Shown piece after piece: positions 1 through 8,900 of a stretch of 64,000 nt of DNA. This DNA comes from Parasedimentitalea huanghaiensis. GTDB taxonomy: Bacteria > Pseudomonadota > Alphaproteobacteria > Rhodobacterales > Rhodobacteraceae. The stretch covers positions 61,847-125,846 of the forward strand of contig NZ_WQLV01000013.1 of NCBI RefSeq assembly GCF_009753675.1, given 5' to 3'. The stretch's first letter is position 1. Each line of letters opens with the position of its first letter. Made by a program: the position numbers and the translations under genes. The notes beneath the pieces were generated by a model. The model saw only the letters and a list, made by a program, of their open reading frames with translations. It searched no databases and was not told where the DNA came from.

Positions 1-9
1 TTGCATTGC

Positions 10-888
10 TCATTTACACCAATCCTTGGCGTTATCCTTCAAAAACGACAGAAAGCTCTGCACCTTGGTGGTGCGGTGCAAATCAACATGAGTGACCAAC
101 CACAGCCGCCCTTCCCATTCCGTCAAATGATCCATCATCTGAACAAGGTTTGGATAACGCTCGGCCTCCCAGACGGACATAAAGCCAATTCCAATTCCCG
201 CCAGGACTGCCTCTTGCATGGTTACGGTATTGGTACAGCGAAACGAGATTGCCTCGTCGGGTGCATGCTCTTTCAGCCAGCGGGAAAACGGCGCGCGAGG
301 GGTTTCATCATCGCTTCCGATGAACTTGTGATTGCCGAAATCCTCCAACCCTTTCAGCGGCCCGTACTGATCGACATAGGACTGTGTGGCATAAAGACCG
401 ACCTGTTGCGGCATGAAAGGTTGTACAACGTTGTCAGGCTGATCCGGTGCGGACCCCGCTCTGATCGCTACATGCGCCTCGCCATACTCCAGCCGGAACA
501 GACGATCACCTGTTAGATAACGAATGATCAGGCCAGGATGCATATCCTGAAATTTCTTGAGCACCGGCACCAGCATATGGGCAAAAGACGCCAGTGAGGT
601 CACCACCAGCTCTCCCGAAACATCATCACCCTGCCCCTTAAGCCGCCCAACCAACTGATTGAACTGATCATCCGTCGCCTGCGCCACACGCAACAGGTCC
701 GCTCCGGATTCTGTCGCGGTATACCCTCGGGCATGGCGTTGGAACAGTTTCACGCCCAGTCTGGCTTCAATGGCATCAATATGACGGATCACGGTGGCGT
801 GGTGCACACCCAGCACCTCGGCCGCACCGCTGACTGTACCCATCCGCGCAACCTGATAGGCGGTCCGAACTTCGTCCCAATTGTCCAT
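10..888 (-). CDS. LysR-family transcriptional regulator
   Basis: A 292-aa LysR-type regulator. The N-terminal ~60 residues form a winged helix-turn-helix (GAAEVLGVHHATVIRHI around residues 20-36), then a linker helix and a substrate-binding-like effector domain with the usual IGIGFM-type segment near residue 235. It is divergent from azoR with 125 bp between them, the classic LysR/target arrangement. That gap holds TGCG-N6-CGCA (916-929), which would suit a LysR half-site pair. Control of the azoreductase gene is inferred from position only; the inducer is unknown. Confidence 0.9.
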   Translation of the reverse strand: MDNWDEVRTAYQVARMGTVSGAAEVLGVHHATVIRHIDAIEARLGVKLFQRHARGYTATESGADLLRVAQATDDQFNQLVGRLKGQGDDVSGELVVTSLASFAHMLVPVLKKFQDMHPGLIIRYLTGDRLFRLEYGEAHVAIRAGSAPDQPDNVVQPFMPQQVGLYATQSYVDQYGPLKGLEDFGNHKFIGSDDETPRAPFSRWLKEHAPDEAISFRCTNTVTMQEAVLAGIGIGFMSVWEAERYPNLVQMMDHLTEWEGRLWLVTHVDLHRTTKVQSFLSFLKDNAKDWCK

Positions 889-1013
889 TTTGCTGCTCCT
901 TAATCACGCACAATCTGCGCATATTCGCACATCTTATGTGAGTTGTCAGGCGTTGCGTTCAAAATTGCAATGACCCATTTCTGTTGTCAGCAAACAAACA
1001 CAGGACAGCCGAC

Positions 1014-1595
1014 ATGACACAGACCGTATTGCACATCGATTCCTCCGCCCGCTATCAAGGTTCCACCTCGCGCAGCTTAAGCGCACAAATCGTCGAGCGT
1101 CTAGGTGCCGATGAGGTGATCCGCCGTGATCTCGCCTCTCCGCTGCCCCAGCTGACCGAAAACTGGATCAACGCCAACTTTACACCTGCCGATGACCGCG
1201 ATGCCGTGCAACGTGATTTGCTGGCCCTGTCTGACCAACTGGTCGAAGAGCTAAAGGCGGCTGACACCATTGTAATCGGCACTCCGGTCTACAATTTCGC
1301 AGTTCCCGCCAGCCTTAAGGCCTGGATCGACCTGATTGCCCGTGTGGGCCTGACCTTTTCATACTCTGAAGCCGGCCCCAAAGGATTGCTTGAAGGCAAA
1401 CGTGCCATCATCGCTGTCGCCTCCGGTGGAACTCAGTTTGGCTCGGACATCGACTTCTTCAGCGGATACCTGCGCCACATCATGGGCTTTGTCGGCATCA
1501 CCGACGTGCACTTTGTCGCCGCTGACGCCCTGATGGCCGATGCAGACGCCGCGATGGCGCGGGCCAACACCGCGATCGATGCGCTGGCCGCCTAA
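1014..1595 (+). CDS. azoR: FMN-dependent NADH-azoreductase
   Basis: A 193-aa flavodoxin-like NAD(P)H oxidoreductase of the AzoR/AcpD family, which reduces quinones and azo compounds with FMN in the cytoplasm. Seen: an N-terminal phosphate-binding segment HIDSSAR..GSTSRSLS, the central GTPVYNFAVPASLKAWID motif that contacts FMN, and a SGGTQFGS loop near residue 133. ATG at 1014 is preferred over a TTG 30 bp upstream because CAGGA precedes it at a suitable distance and the family usually starts M-x-x-hydrophobic. Divergent from the LysR gene, so probably quinone- or electrophile-inducible; that is inference. Confidence 0.9.
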   Translation: MTQTVLHIDSSARYQGSTSRSLSAQIVERLGADEVIRRDLASPLPQLTENWINANFTPADDRDAVQRDLLALSDQLVEELKAADTIVIGTPVYNFAVPASLKAWIDLIARVGLTFSYSEAGPKGLLEGKRAIIAVASGGTQFGSDIDFFSGYLRHIMGFVGITDVHFVAADALMADADAAMARANTAIDALAA

Positions 1596-1702
1596 ACCGA
1601 CATCTGCCGTCGACCAACCAACGGTCGGCGGCGGGCTACTCTTGCACCCAGCCCCGCCATCGGCCACGCTGCCCGAAATTGCAGTAACAGGCGGGTATTT
1701 TG

Positions 1703-2488
1703 ATGAAGAAGATTGGCATTCTTGGCGGCGTTGGCTGGGCCTCAACCGTAGATTACTACCGCGCAATCGCCAAAGGTTCCGGCACCTTTTTCGAAGCCCA
1801 GGGCGCCACATCCCCCTTACCCGTTCCCCCAATCACAATCGAATCCGTCACTCAGGCCCACACCCGCAGCCTGCGCGGCACACCGGGGGACGAGGCCAGC
1901 TGGGCTGCGTTCGACGCCGTATTCCGCGCGGCAATGTTAACGCTGGAAAACGCGGGCTGTGATTTTGCACTGATGGCCAGCAACACGCCGCATACCCGCC
2001 TGCATGCGATCCGCCGGGGCGTAAACATCCCAATTGTCAGCATCCTCGAAGAGGCCGCCAAGGCCACCGCCGCCGCTGGCGCGACCAGTGCCTTGGTCCT
2101 CGGCACAGCTGTCACCATGCAGGCCACCAACTATGCCGAGTCTCTGGCCTCCCACGACATCACCAGCAACGACATGCTGGCGGACCCTGAAATCGCCGAA
2201 ATGCAGGCGATGATCGACGAAGACTTCTATTCAGGTGGCTCTGACAAAGCGCGCGACCGGTTACTAGCCTTCTGCAAACGCCACGCCACACCCGACACAG
2301 CCATTCTGCTGGCCTGCACCGAACTGCCACTCGCCTTTCCTGATCACATTGATGACGTCAGCTTCCGGGCCGAGGGCTTTCTATTCGTCAACCCATCCGC
2401 CGCCCACGTCGCTGCCGCGTTGAACTTGGCTCTGAGTGACGAAAAAGCGGCTAGCGCCTCAGGGCGGACAACTGGAGAAAGCCCCTAA
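1703..2488 (+). CDS. aspartate/glutamate racemase family protein
   Basis: A 261-aa member of the cofactor-independent Asp/Glu/hydantoin racemase superfamily. Seen: the N-terminal KKIGILGGVGW start with ..STVDYYRAI, the first active-site segment MASNTPHTRL, and the second active-site segment LLACTELPL. The second catalytic Cys is present, but the first segment has Ser-Asn-Thr where two-Cys racemases have Cys-Asn-Thr. That asymmetric site resembles YgeA-like enzymes, in which one cysteine is replaced. ATG at 1703 follows a TTG; either could start the protein. Its stop overlaps by one base the start of the next, broken, gene. Substrate is not determinable from sequence. Confidence 0.85.
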   Translation: MKKIGILGGVGWASTVDYYRAIAKGSGTFFEAQGATSPLPVPPITIESVTQAHTRSLRGTPGDEASWAAFDAVFRAAMLTLENAGCDFALMASNTPHTRLHAIRRGVNIPIVSILEEAAKATAAAGATSALVLGTAVTMQATNYAESLASHDITSNDMLADPEIAEMQAMIDEDFYSGGSDKARDRLLAFCKRHATPDTAILLACTELPLAFPDHIDDVSFRAEGFLFVNPSAAHVAAALNLALSDEKAASASGRTTGESP

Positions 2489-2880
2489 TGAATAGCAGAT
2501 CCGACAATTCGATTGAAACTTATCGGGGCGTTCTATGGGCAGATGCCGAGTTGCAGAAGATTGAAATCGATTACGAACAGGTTTCAATTTGTTTGACAGA
2601 AACCTCTGGAGCTTCGAAATGTGTTATTTGTAGCGGCTACACTGGTCATTAGATGGTTGGGTTTTGGGATGAAATAATTATTTCAGAAGCTAAGATATTC
2701 CATGAACATGAATTTTTAGAGCGCTGTAGGGTCAACATAGCAAATCGACTTGGGAAGAAATGTGCTGATTCAGGCTCGATCGCACGCAACAAAAGACAGT
2801 CGCTCTTGCTGCAAGTGGAGTTCGCCGACGGCAGCAAATTTAGAGTGGCGGCTGCAGAATTTACCGCCACGACAACCTAG
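2488..2880 (+). pseudogene. small hypothetical protein interrupted by an in-frame TAG
   Basis: Two open segments lie in the same frame. 2488-2652 encodes 54 aa from an ATG overlapping the racemase stop and ends in TAG (2650-2652). 2653-2880 continues immediately for 75 aa. Together they would make a ~130-aa soluble protein: the first half runs YRGVLWADAELQKIEIDY..., with CVICSGYTGH before the stop, and the second begins MVGFWDEIIISEA and later reads LLLQVEFADGSKFRV. The continuity suggests one gene with a nonsense mutation, or less likely suppression or reinitiation at the adjacent ATG. The sandwich-like pattern resembles small toxin-immunity proteins only in general style; function unknown. 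AT-richer than its neighbours. Confidence 0.55.
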
Positions 2881-3492
2881 GCCAGTTCAAGCTGGCGAAA
2901 CGGCGTAAGAAATTCCGACGTTCACCATTATCAGCAAACCGCCCGCGCCTCTGTTTAGACCATCCCCAACGCCTCGGCAGCATGTCTCGTTCCATGGACG
3001 TCGCATTGAGTATTTTCAGCAAAAAGAAACCCCAAAGGCACATTACCCCTACGCTTCTTTTTGCCAAAAATACTCATAACACAACAGATCAACAATGGCC
3101 GTGCGCCCCACTGGAGTGTTGCACAGACAGCGTACGCTATGTTCACCGGAAATTTGTCCCTCGTGCAGCAAACTCTCCTCAATCGCGATTACCGCTGGGC
3201 CTGACACCCCGGCATTTGGAATTGGGCCCCGCACCAAGGGGCACGCAGAGACAACGTTTAGCCTGTGGGACTGATCTCCCGCCCGCATCCGCATTGGCGA
3301 CGTCGCCATTCATAACTTTGCTGCTACGATTTACGGCAAGACAGTATCACAAACAGTCAGCTACCGACCGAGCCCCCGCTTGGTTGGCAAAAGCTGCTGC
3401 GCTAAATGACTTAAATTTGGAGGGACACGTGCAGGAAGTCTGCCGGATAGTTTCTTAGCTAGACAGTTCACCACAAACAGACACAAAATTTA
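2881..3492. other. gene-free stretch of about 610 bp
   Basis: No convincing gene. Open frames exist on both strands (for example 2982-3458 on the plus strand), but they lack a ribosome-binding site, have unusual composition and show no recognisable domain. The only structure seen is the long inverted repeat at 3008-3075, listed separately. It separates the broken small gene from a low-GC secreted protein on the other strand, so it may be a recombination scar. Confidence 0.5.
3008..3075. repeat. imperfect 23-bp inverted repeat
   Basis: Arms at 3008-3030 (GAGTATTTTCAGCAAAAAGA...) and 3053-3075 (...TTTTTGCCAAAAATACTC) are reverse complements with three mismatches, separated by 22 bp. A transcript from either strand could fold into a long hairpin flanked by A/T runs, so it could act as a bidirectional terminator or be a dispersed intergenic repeat. 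I saw no second copy in this window. Confidence 0.6.
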
Positions 3493-4053
3493 TTATCCAA
3501 CATCATTGATCCACTGCAGGCACAGTTCCGCAATTTCCTTGTCATTTCTCTTCTCCGCCAAACCCAAATACACCCTCTCGACTATTCCAGCCGTGAAACA
3601 AGAGTAAAAAGGGCCCTGACCCGACTCACTAGGCACGTCGACACCGTACCCTTCCAACCTCTTGTAAACATTTGTTTCCAAAATAAAAATTACATCGGAA
3701 TTCAGGCTTTCCCCAAACACCTTTTGCGGAATGGAATATATATGAGCTTCATCCATTGGGATAACCCTCTCAAAAGTAGAGAGCAGAATAGCAGGAACAA
3801 AAGCTTTATCGTTTTCGTCTTTTGAGAAGGAAACAATGACATCTGCCTCACCACCAGAAATCCAGCCACCATTTGTTGCAAAGATTGAACCACTGCTATC
3901 ATGCTTATACAAGAAATTGAAAAAATTTGGCGGCGCCGCGTGAAGGCTTACACTTCGAGCTTCGTTAGCAAGAGCAGCAGTAACAAACAACCCGGCCCCC
4001 AAGCTTATGACTAAAAGAAGAGATTGAACCATCCGAAGAGCTGATTTATTCAT
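3493..4053 (-). CDS. hypothetical secreted protein
   Basis: 186 aa, not recognised. The N-terminus is a typical Sec signal peptide: basic MNKSALR, then a hydrophobic core VQSLLLVISLGAGLFVTAALA ending in a plausible A-L-A cleavage site near residue 29. The mature part contains two cysteines (FYSCF and ELCLQW), which could form a disulfide in the periplasm. The coding sequence is clearly more AT-rich than the housekeeping genes and stands alone between gene-poor stretches, suggesting transfer. AAGGAAGT lies 7 bases before the ATG. Confidence 0.7.
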   Translation of the reverse strand: MNKSALRMVQSLLLVISLGAGLFVTAALANEARSVSLHAAPPNFFNFLYKHDSSGSIFATNGGWISGGEADVIVSFSKDENDKAFVPAILLSTFERVIPMDEAHIYSIPQKVFGESLNSDVIFILETNVYKRLEGYGVDVPSESGQGPFYSCFTAGIVERVYLGLAEKRNDKEIAELCLQWINDVG

Positions 4054-4167
4054 TAATACTTCCTTTTAAATAACTTCAAATCGCCACCTTCCGGCACCAA
4101 ATTAAAAGACCGCATTGCCACCTAGACAATCCAGCTCATCCAAAAACTAGGGCATTAATCCTGGCCC

Positions 4168-4695
4168 TCACACCCAATTCACCTCACAGCCGATACGCTC
4201 AAAAAACGCCGTCAGATCCGCGCGCCTTATCGCCACGGTCCGGGTGTTCACCAGCGGATGCATATAGATCACATCAGCCTGTTGTGCGGCAGCGTCCATA
4301 TAGAACTGTACCTCGTTCTGCACCCCGGTGATCATCGACAGCGGCGTCACCGCGCCGGGAAACAGACCCAGATGCTGCATCAGCCGCTCGGGTGATCCAA
4401 ACGACAGTTTACCAACCCCCAGTTCTGCACCCAGTTCCTTCAAGTCGATCTTGCGGTCCTGCTCTAGCGTCACCAGATAATTGCGCTTTTTGCGATCCCG
4501 CAGGTACAGATTTTTCACCCGCAACGCGTTCTCACCCGGCACCACCATTGCCGCCTCAACTTCTTTGGCCTCGCCAACCGAATGTAGCGGAGGGTGTTCA
4601 TGCAGCACATACCCCAACCCCCATTCATCCAACTGCGCCAACAGCGCGTCTGACGATAGCGGCATCTGATCCAGTTTTTGAGGTGAAGCGTTCAT
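4168..4695 (-). CDS. prolyl-tRNA deacylase / YbaK-EbsC domain protein
   Basis: 175 aa forming a single YbaK/ProX-type trans-editing domain, which hydrolyses mis-acylated tRNA (typically Ala-tRNA-Pro) in the cytoplasm. Seen: the YVLHEHPPLHSVGEAKE segment, the conserved KNLYLRDRKKRNYLVTL block with its Lys, and the C-terminal GxVTPLS motif. Length suits the stand-alone ProXp/PrdX group. The frame is open further upstream to 4815, but ATG at 4695 is chosen because the family begins shortly before LLAQLDEWGL and the upstream part overlaps another gene. Confidence 0.85.
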   Translation of the reverse strand: MNASPQKLDQMPLSSDALLAQLDEWGLGYVLHEHPPLHSVGEAKEVEAAMVVPGENALRVKNLYLRDRKKRNYLVTLEQDRKIDLKELGAELGVGKLSFGSPERLMQHLGLFPGAVTPLSMITGVQNEVQFYMDAAAQQADVIYMHPLVNTRTVAIRRADLTAFFERIGCEVNWV

Positions 4696-4730
4696 AACAT
4701 CCGTCCAAATTTGAGTAGATGTCAAACGGG

Positions 4731-5021
4731 CTACTTCATCCTGTCTTTCGTGTCTAACCACTCCTGAAAAATTCTTGGTAACACTAGGATCGACACAAAG
4801 AGCACGGCAAAACACGCCGCAATAACAATTGCGGGGTCAACTATTCCCTTCAGCACGAAGGGAAGGCCGAAAATCGAAAAGGCCGAAGTGATGCAAACGG
4901 TAATACCTAACATCAATCGAATTGAAGCAGACAATTTCATAAGACCAAGGATCGCCAACATCGAGTTGAATTGCAAGGAGCAGAAAGAGCCAGTGCCCGA
5001 CCAATTACAGCCGGGCACCAA
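4731..5021 (-). CDS. small membrane protein, unknown function
   Basis: Up to 96 aa, with two hydrophobic segments (about residues 35-57 and 63-81: LMLGITVCITSAFSIFGLPFVL and PAIVIAACFAVLFVSILVL) and a short charged C-terminus EWLDTKDRMK. No family recognised. Internal ATGs at 4961 and 4940 are equally plausible starts, since none has a strong ribosome-binding site and the first 20 residues are cysteine/serine rich rather than membrane-like. It lies between the EF-G paralogue and the prolyl-tRNA deacylase, all on the minus strand. Confidence 0.5.
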   Translation of the reverse strand: MVPGCNWSGTGSFCSLQFNSMLAILGLMKLSASIRLMLGITVCITSAFSIFGLPFVLKGIVDPAIVIAACFAVLFVSILVLPRIFQEWLDTKDRMK

Positions 5022-5044
5022 AAGTTTTGGATAGCTTGGCAGCC

Positions 5045-6967
5045 TTATGCCTCGGCAAAGTCCGCGCGCTTGGCTTCTTGGTAGTGGTCAAAATCGGTAC
5101 TGAACCAACCGGTGCCGCGGGTGACACTGGCCAATGAACTGCACAGCTCATCCTGAACCGCCATCGGCAGCAGGGTTTCAAACACATCCCAACCGGCAGC
5201 ATCGGGATTGTTCTCAAACCCCAGGATCTGCCCCTTCATACCGCTGACCACCGGCACCAAGCCGCCAGTAAACACCGAAGGCACATGGATATGCACCCGC
5301 ATGATAGGCTGTAACAGCACCGCGCCCGCCTCTTTCAGCGCCTCACGCACCGCGTTTTTCCCAGCCATACGAAAGGCAAAGTCTGAGCTGTCCACCGAAT
5401 GGTGTTTTCCGTCTTTCAGGATCACACATAGATCATCAACCGGATGTCCGTTCAGCCCCTCTTCCAATGCCTCGCGGGCGCCCGCCTCAACCGACGGGAT
5501 ATAGTTCTTGGGCACAGCACCGCCTTTGATATGTTCCTCAAAGTGAAAGCCACTGCCGCGCGGTTCCGGGCGTATTTCAATCTTGATATCCGCAAATTGC
5601 CCGGCCCCACCAGATTGCTTGCGGTGACGGTGCTGGATTTCAACGGCGCGGGTAATGGTTTCACGCAGGGCGGGTGGCACGACGGCCTCTTCGACCTCGA
5701 TACCAAATCCCTTTTTCAGCATCCCAAGCAACCGCCGCATATGCAGCGGACCCTGTGCATTCAGCACTGCGTGACCAGTCTGTGGATGTTGCTCAACCAC
5801 CAATGCCGGGTCAATTTCACCCAGCCGTTCCAGGGCCACAGACAGTCTCGCATCATCGCGATCCCGCACCGGTGTCACCACACGGCGAAAGGTTGAAGGA
5901 TGTGGTTGCGCCCAACCCGGCAGCGCAGCACTGCCATCGCGCATATAGGCGTAGCCCATGTTCAGATGGTCAGACTTCACCGCCTGCCCCAGGTCACCAG
6001 AGGCCAGCCCGCCACCGTTCGACCCTTTGGCCAGCCCGGTTAACGATCCTAACGTTGCACCGGCCACAGGCACGTCGCTGCCCATCGCGCCATCCATCGC
6101 CCGCACTGTAATTGTCTTGCCCAGATGTTTAACCAGATCCGCCAGACAACCAATGCCAACCACCTCGCCACCCAGTTTTGATTTGCCAGACAGACGTTTT
6201 AATGTTGCGCCCACATCCGGGGCCTCGTGCCGCAGTGATTTCATCAACCGCATGACACCGTTGCAATGACTGGCCGCGCCCAGCAGCACCGGCAACAAGT
6301 CATTGTGTTGTAGCACCTTGGTGGCAACATCATAAACTTCATCCGTCAGGATCTTATGATCTTCGATCAGTTCTTCCATCAGGTGATCATCAAAATCAGC
6401 CAATGTCTCCAGCATCTCACCACGGGCTTCTTGCTCGCGGCTGATCATGTCGCGGGGCAGCTTGATCAGCGCCGAAGGTCTGCCTTCGTTGTATTTCCAG
6501 GCCCGTTCCGAGATCAAATCAACTGCGCCGACGACCTCACCATGCTCGCGCATTGGCACCTGCCGCAGCACCAGATTATGACGGCAATAGGTCTGCAAGG
6601 ATTCGACAATTCGCGCCACCCGGTGTGGTGCTACATCCATGCGGTTGATAAAAAGAAAGGCGGGGATGCCCGCCTCTTCGATCAACCTGAGATACGGTGC
6701 GCTGAGCACCGCCGCCTCAGCATCTGCCGGGACCACCAGCACCGCCGCATCACTGGCCGCCAGAGCAGGCCCCGCCTGTGACAGGTTTTCCGGGCCACCG
6801 GCAACATCAATCGCAGCCCAGTCTTCTTTCATAAATTGGAACGGCTGCAACGCCGCCACCTGCGCCACGTCCTGACGCTTGCCAGCCGTGCCCTCCAGCG
6901 CGGCCAAAGCTGCCGCAAGTGTCGACTTACCCGACTGCGACGGCCCCAAAATCGTAAATACCCTCAT
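5045..6967 (-). CDS. elongation factor G-like GTPase (FusA paralogue)
   Basis: 640 aa with the translational GTPase plan. G1 is GPSQSGKST (residues 8-16), G3 is degenerate as DVAGGPENL where classic EF-G has D-x-x-G-H, and G4 is NRMD where canonical proteins have NKxD. EF-G domains II-V follow, including HRKQSGGAGQFAD of domain IV and a C-terminal RGTGWFSTDFDHY. ATG 6967 is chosen because GAGGAGGAAA lies just upstream and the protein then opens directly at the P-loop. It is shorter than housekeeping EF-G (~700 aa), and the changes at G3 and G4 mark it as a divergent paralogue, not the main translocase. Its role (recycling, stress translation or other) is unknown. Confidence 0.85.
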   Translation of the reverse strand: MRVFTILGPSQSGKSTLAAALAALEGTAGKRQDVAQVAALQPFQFMKEDWAAIDVAGGPENLSQAGPALAASDAAVLVVPADAEAAVLSAPYLRLIEEAGIPAFLFINRMDVAPHRVARIVESLQTYCRHNLVLRQVPMREHGEVVGAVDLISERAWKYNEGRPSALIKLPRDMISREQEARGEMLETLADFDDHLMEELIEDHKILTDEVYDVATKVLQHNDLLPVLLGAASHCNGVMRLMKSLRHEAPDVGATLKRLSGKSKLGGEVVGIGCLADLVKHLGKTITVRAMDGAMGSDVPVAGATLGSLTGLAKGSNGGGLASGDLGQAVKSDHLNMGYAYMRDGSAALPGWAQPHPSTFRRVVTPVRDRDDARLSVALERLGEIDPALVVEQHPQTGHAVLNAQGPLHMRRLLGMLKKGFGIEVEEAVVPPALRETITRAVEIQHRHRKQSGGAGQFADIKIEIRPEPRGSGFHFEEHIKGGAVPKNYIPSVEAGAREALEEGLNGHPVDDLCVILKDGKHHSVDSSDFAFRMAGKNAVREALKEAGAVLLQPIMRVHIHVPSVFTGGLVPVVSGMKGQILGFENNPDAAGWDVFETLLPMAVQDELCSSLASVTRGTGWFSTDFDHYQEAKRADFAEA

Positions 6968-7581
6968 ACTCAATTTCCTCCTCGGCGTCCAAATGGCTGC
7001 ACGAAAGGGAAGCGCGGATGTCTCAGCCGCGTTGACTGTCTGAATATGAGCTCTGCCTCGCCCCGTCTGGTCGCTTGGTGACCCCCCGGTTCGGGAGTCG
7101 GGCCATGGCGGTATGGTTCCGAGTGTTTGCCAAGGGGCGGCTGGGGTCAAGGGCCGAATGTCGCACAAACTGAAAATGCGGTCTTGGAAAAACAGCGCGA
7201 GCTGTTTCTTTTCAATTGCGGATCCAATCCTTGCCCAAACTCCATTGGACGCCATGCAGATCGGCAAATCAAGCGATCCCAAAGTTTCAGATACACCACA
7301 ACCGAGAAAACATCATTCCACTACTTTATGGCAATCAACGAAATGCGGCACAAATTTAAAAACCTTGTTGGGGCAAACGGCAACCAAAGGTGCATATCAA
7401 CGCACTACGACAGATGTGCCTATACCATAAAGTGTACACATCCTTCACAACACCCATAGTTCCCCGATTACCCGCCCTGAATTTGAAAGATTCCAGCTAG
7501 GAAACCAGAACAAATGGGTAGAAATTTACTTCCAAATATCCCTTAGTTGACTAGTTCATCAATAAAAACAGGGATTAATAC
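6968..7581. other. gene-free stretch of about 610 bp
   Basis: Includes the 5' leader of the EF-G paralogue (minus strand) and the upstream side of the low-GC toxin-like pair (plus strand). Apparent open frames at 7113-7459 overlap one another, lack ribosome-binding sites and look like chance. The segment 7200-7580 is noticeably AT-rich. No riboswitch or RNA gene recognised. Confidence 0.4.
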
Positions 7582-7863
7582 ATGACTATTAAAATAAGTA
7601 TCGTTGCCGCTGACATCGAAGGCTCGGCTGAAGTGAATATCAATGGCGACGAAGTTTACCCAATTAGGGACGCTGACAAACCCGCGTTTCATCTGGATAA
7701 CCGCATTAAAGATGTAGTCAAGAGTTACGCTCTCTCGCATCTCAAAAACAAGAATGGCGCTTCTGACAGCGACAGCGATTGTTATCCAAACGATGCATAT
7801 TTGAGCAGTAATGAAACGACCCTCTATGGAAATACAAGTGGAAACCAGTTAATGTTCGGTTGA
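7582..7863 (+). CDS. hypothetical protein upstream of aerolysin-like ORF
   Basis: 93 aa, no recognised domain. It opens MTIKISIVAADIEGSAEVNINGD, a beta-rich pattern, and includes a DSDSDCYPND stretch and a C-terminus rich in Asn/Thr/Gly. The stop lies 6 bases before the ATG of the next ORF, so the two are either co-translated or the halves of one gene split by a frameshift. Their combined length (~280 aa) is close to a full ETX/MTX2-type toxin, and this part would be the receptor-binding cap. AT-rich and isolated, hence probably transferred. Confidence 0.5.
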   Translation: MTIKISIVAADIEGSAEVNINGDEVYPIRDADKPAFHLDNRIKDVVKSYALSHLKNKNGASDSDSDCYPNDAYLSSNETTLYGNTSGNQLMFG

Positions 7864-7868
7864 GAGCA

Positions 7869-8432
7869 ATGAAGCACAACGTACGGTTCGCAGAACCGGA
7901 GGTGTTAGCCGTTGGGCATGCCGAATTTGGTTTCGATGTGAAAGGATCTGTTTCAAACAGTCATATTGCGGTCGATGCGACCTTTGTTGAGCGCGTCACA
8001 AAGACGACAAACAGGTCTGTAACCATTGGGATAGGGCAAGAAATCAAGTACGGGATTAGCGTTCTTGGCACAGGTGGGGAAGGCACAACGTCCTTTAATA
8101 TCAGTTCAACTGTTGGTGAGGGGTTCGCTGAACAAAAAGAAGTTAGAGCCAGCATATCCGCAGGACAGGATTTCAAACTGGAGCCCGGGCAAAAAGCCGT
8201 AGGAACAGTTTACGCGCATCGAATGAAAATGCTTGTCGATCTAGATATCGAGGCCACGGTTGAAGGTGCCATTGCGTGCAATTTCAACCCTCGCGTGGGC
8301 GGCAGCCATTACTGGGGCATAGACGCGTCACAAGCAATTCAGGCCAATGGAATGGCACCAAGAATTGTCTACTCCGAAACCATTGAGGTTGAATTTTATA
8401 CCAATTTCAAAGTTGACGTAAAAGGAGTGTAA
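7869..8432 (+). CDS. candidate aerolysin/ETX-MTX2-like pore-forming protein
   Basis: 187 aa from ATG 7869. The pattern resembles the insertion and oligomerisation part of ETX/MTX2 beta-pore-forming proteins: long alternating polar/hydrophobic Ser/Thr-rich strands (SNSHIAVDATFVERVTKTT, then SVTIGIGQEIKYGI), a Gly/Thr-rich amphipathic hairpin (GTGGEGTTSFNISSTVGEG) that would serve as the membrane tongue, and a downstream PGQKAVGTVYAHRMKMLVD strand like the family's PxQ/PGQ-V-x-V block. No signal peptide is visible here. The family call rests on pattern, not alignment. A terminator lies about 140 bp downstream. Function may be toxin, defence or a natterin-like unknown. Confidence 0.5.
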   Translation: MKHNVRFAEPEVLAVGHAEFGFDVKGSVSNSHIAVDATFVERVTKTTNRSVTIGIGQEIKYGISVLGTGGEGTTSFNISSTVGEGFAEQKEVRASISAGQDFKLEPGQKAVGTVYAHRMKMLVDLDIEATVEGAIACNFNPRVGGSHYWGIDASQAIQANGMAPRIVYSETIEVEFYTNFKVDVKGV

Positions 8433-8571
8433 TTGCCTGACAACATCAGAGTAGCTCGACCGATAGGTGTCAGAAACCTGTACGCCAAATTGAGCATAGC
8501 TACTTTTCAATTTCTTAAGACTTCTCGCCAATTGGCGACCACCAAAGCGAGCTAGTCCCGAGAATTGATGA

Positions 8572-8605
8572 CCCGCCACCATAACTGGTGGCAGGTCTTT
8601 TTGCG
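8572..8605 (+). terminator. Rho-independent terminator after the toxin-like pair
   Basis: Perfect 6-bp stem GCCACC (8575-8580) / GGTGGC (8587-8592) with loop ATAACT, extended by further C-G pairing, followed by TCTTTTTGCG. It fits as the end of the transcript from the 7582-8432 pair. Confidence 0.7.
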
Positions 8606-8900
8606 TTTTATTTGGCGGGCAAGGTCATCAACAGAGGGAAAAGGCAAAGAATTCTCGGATTACATAAAGGCGTTATTGACCTTGGCGGTGGTTAGACATC
8701 TTTGCATGGCCCGCTAACAGTTCCAAAACCGCTTCCGGCTGCACGCTGCAATTGCTCCGACAACGGCCAGCTTCGTTGCTCCGCTCTTGCTCGCATACCT
8801 CAACTGAGGCAAAGTTATATGCAAACGAGGGATGCCATTCTATCGTTGGGCTTGTTCGCAAAAGGACCAGCGCAGCACCCCTCTTCTGGAGGAGAATGTC

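Noticed and set aside
2982..3458. 158-codon plus-strand frame
   Set aside because: No RBS, odd composition, reads through the inverted repeat; treated as chance.
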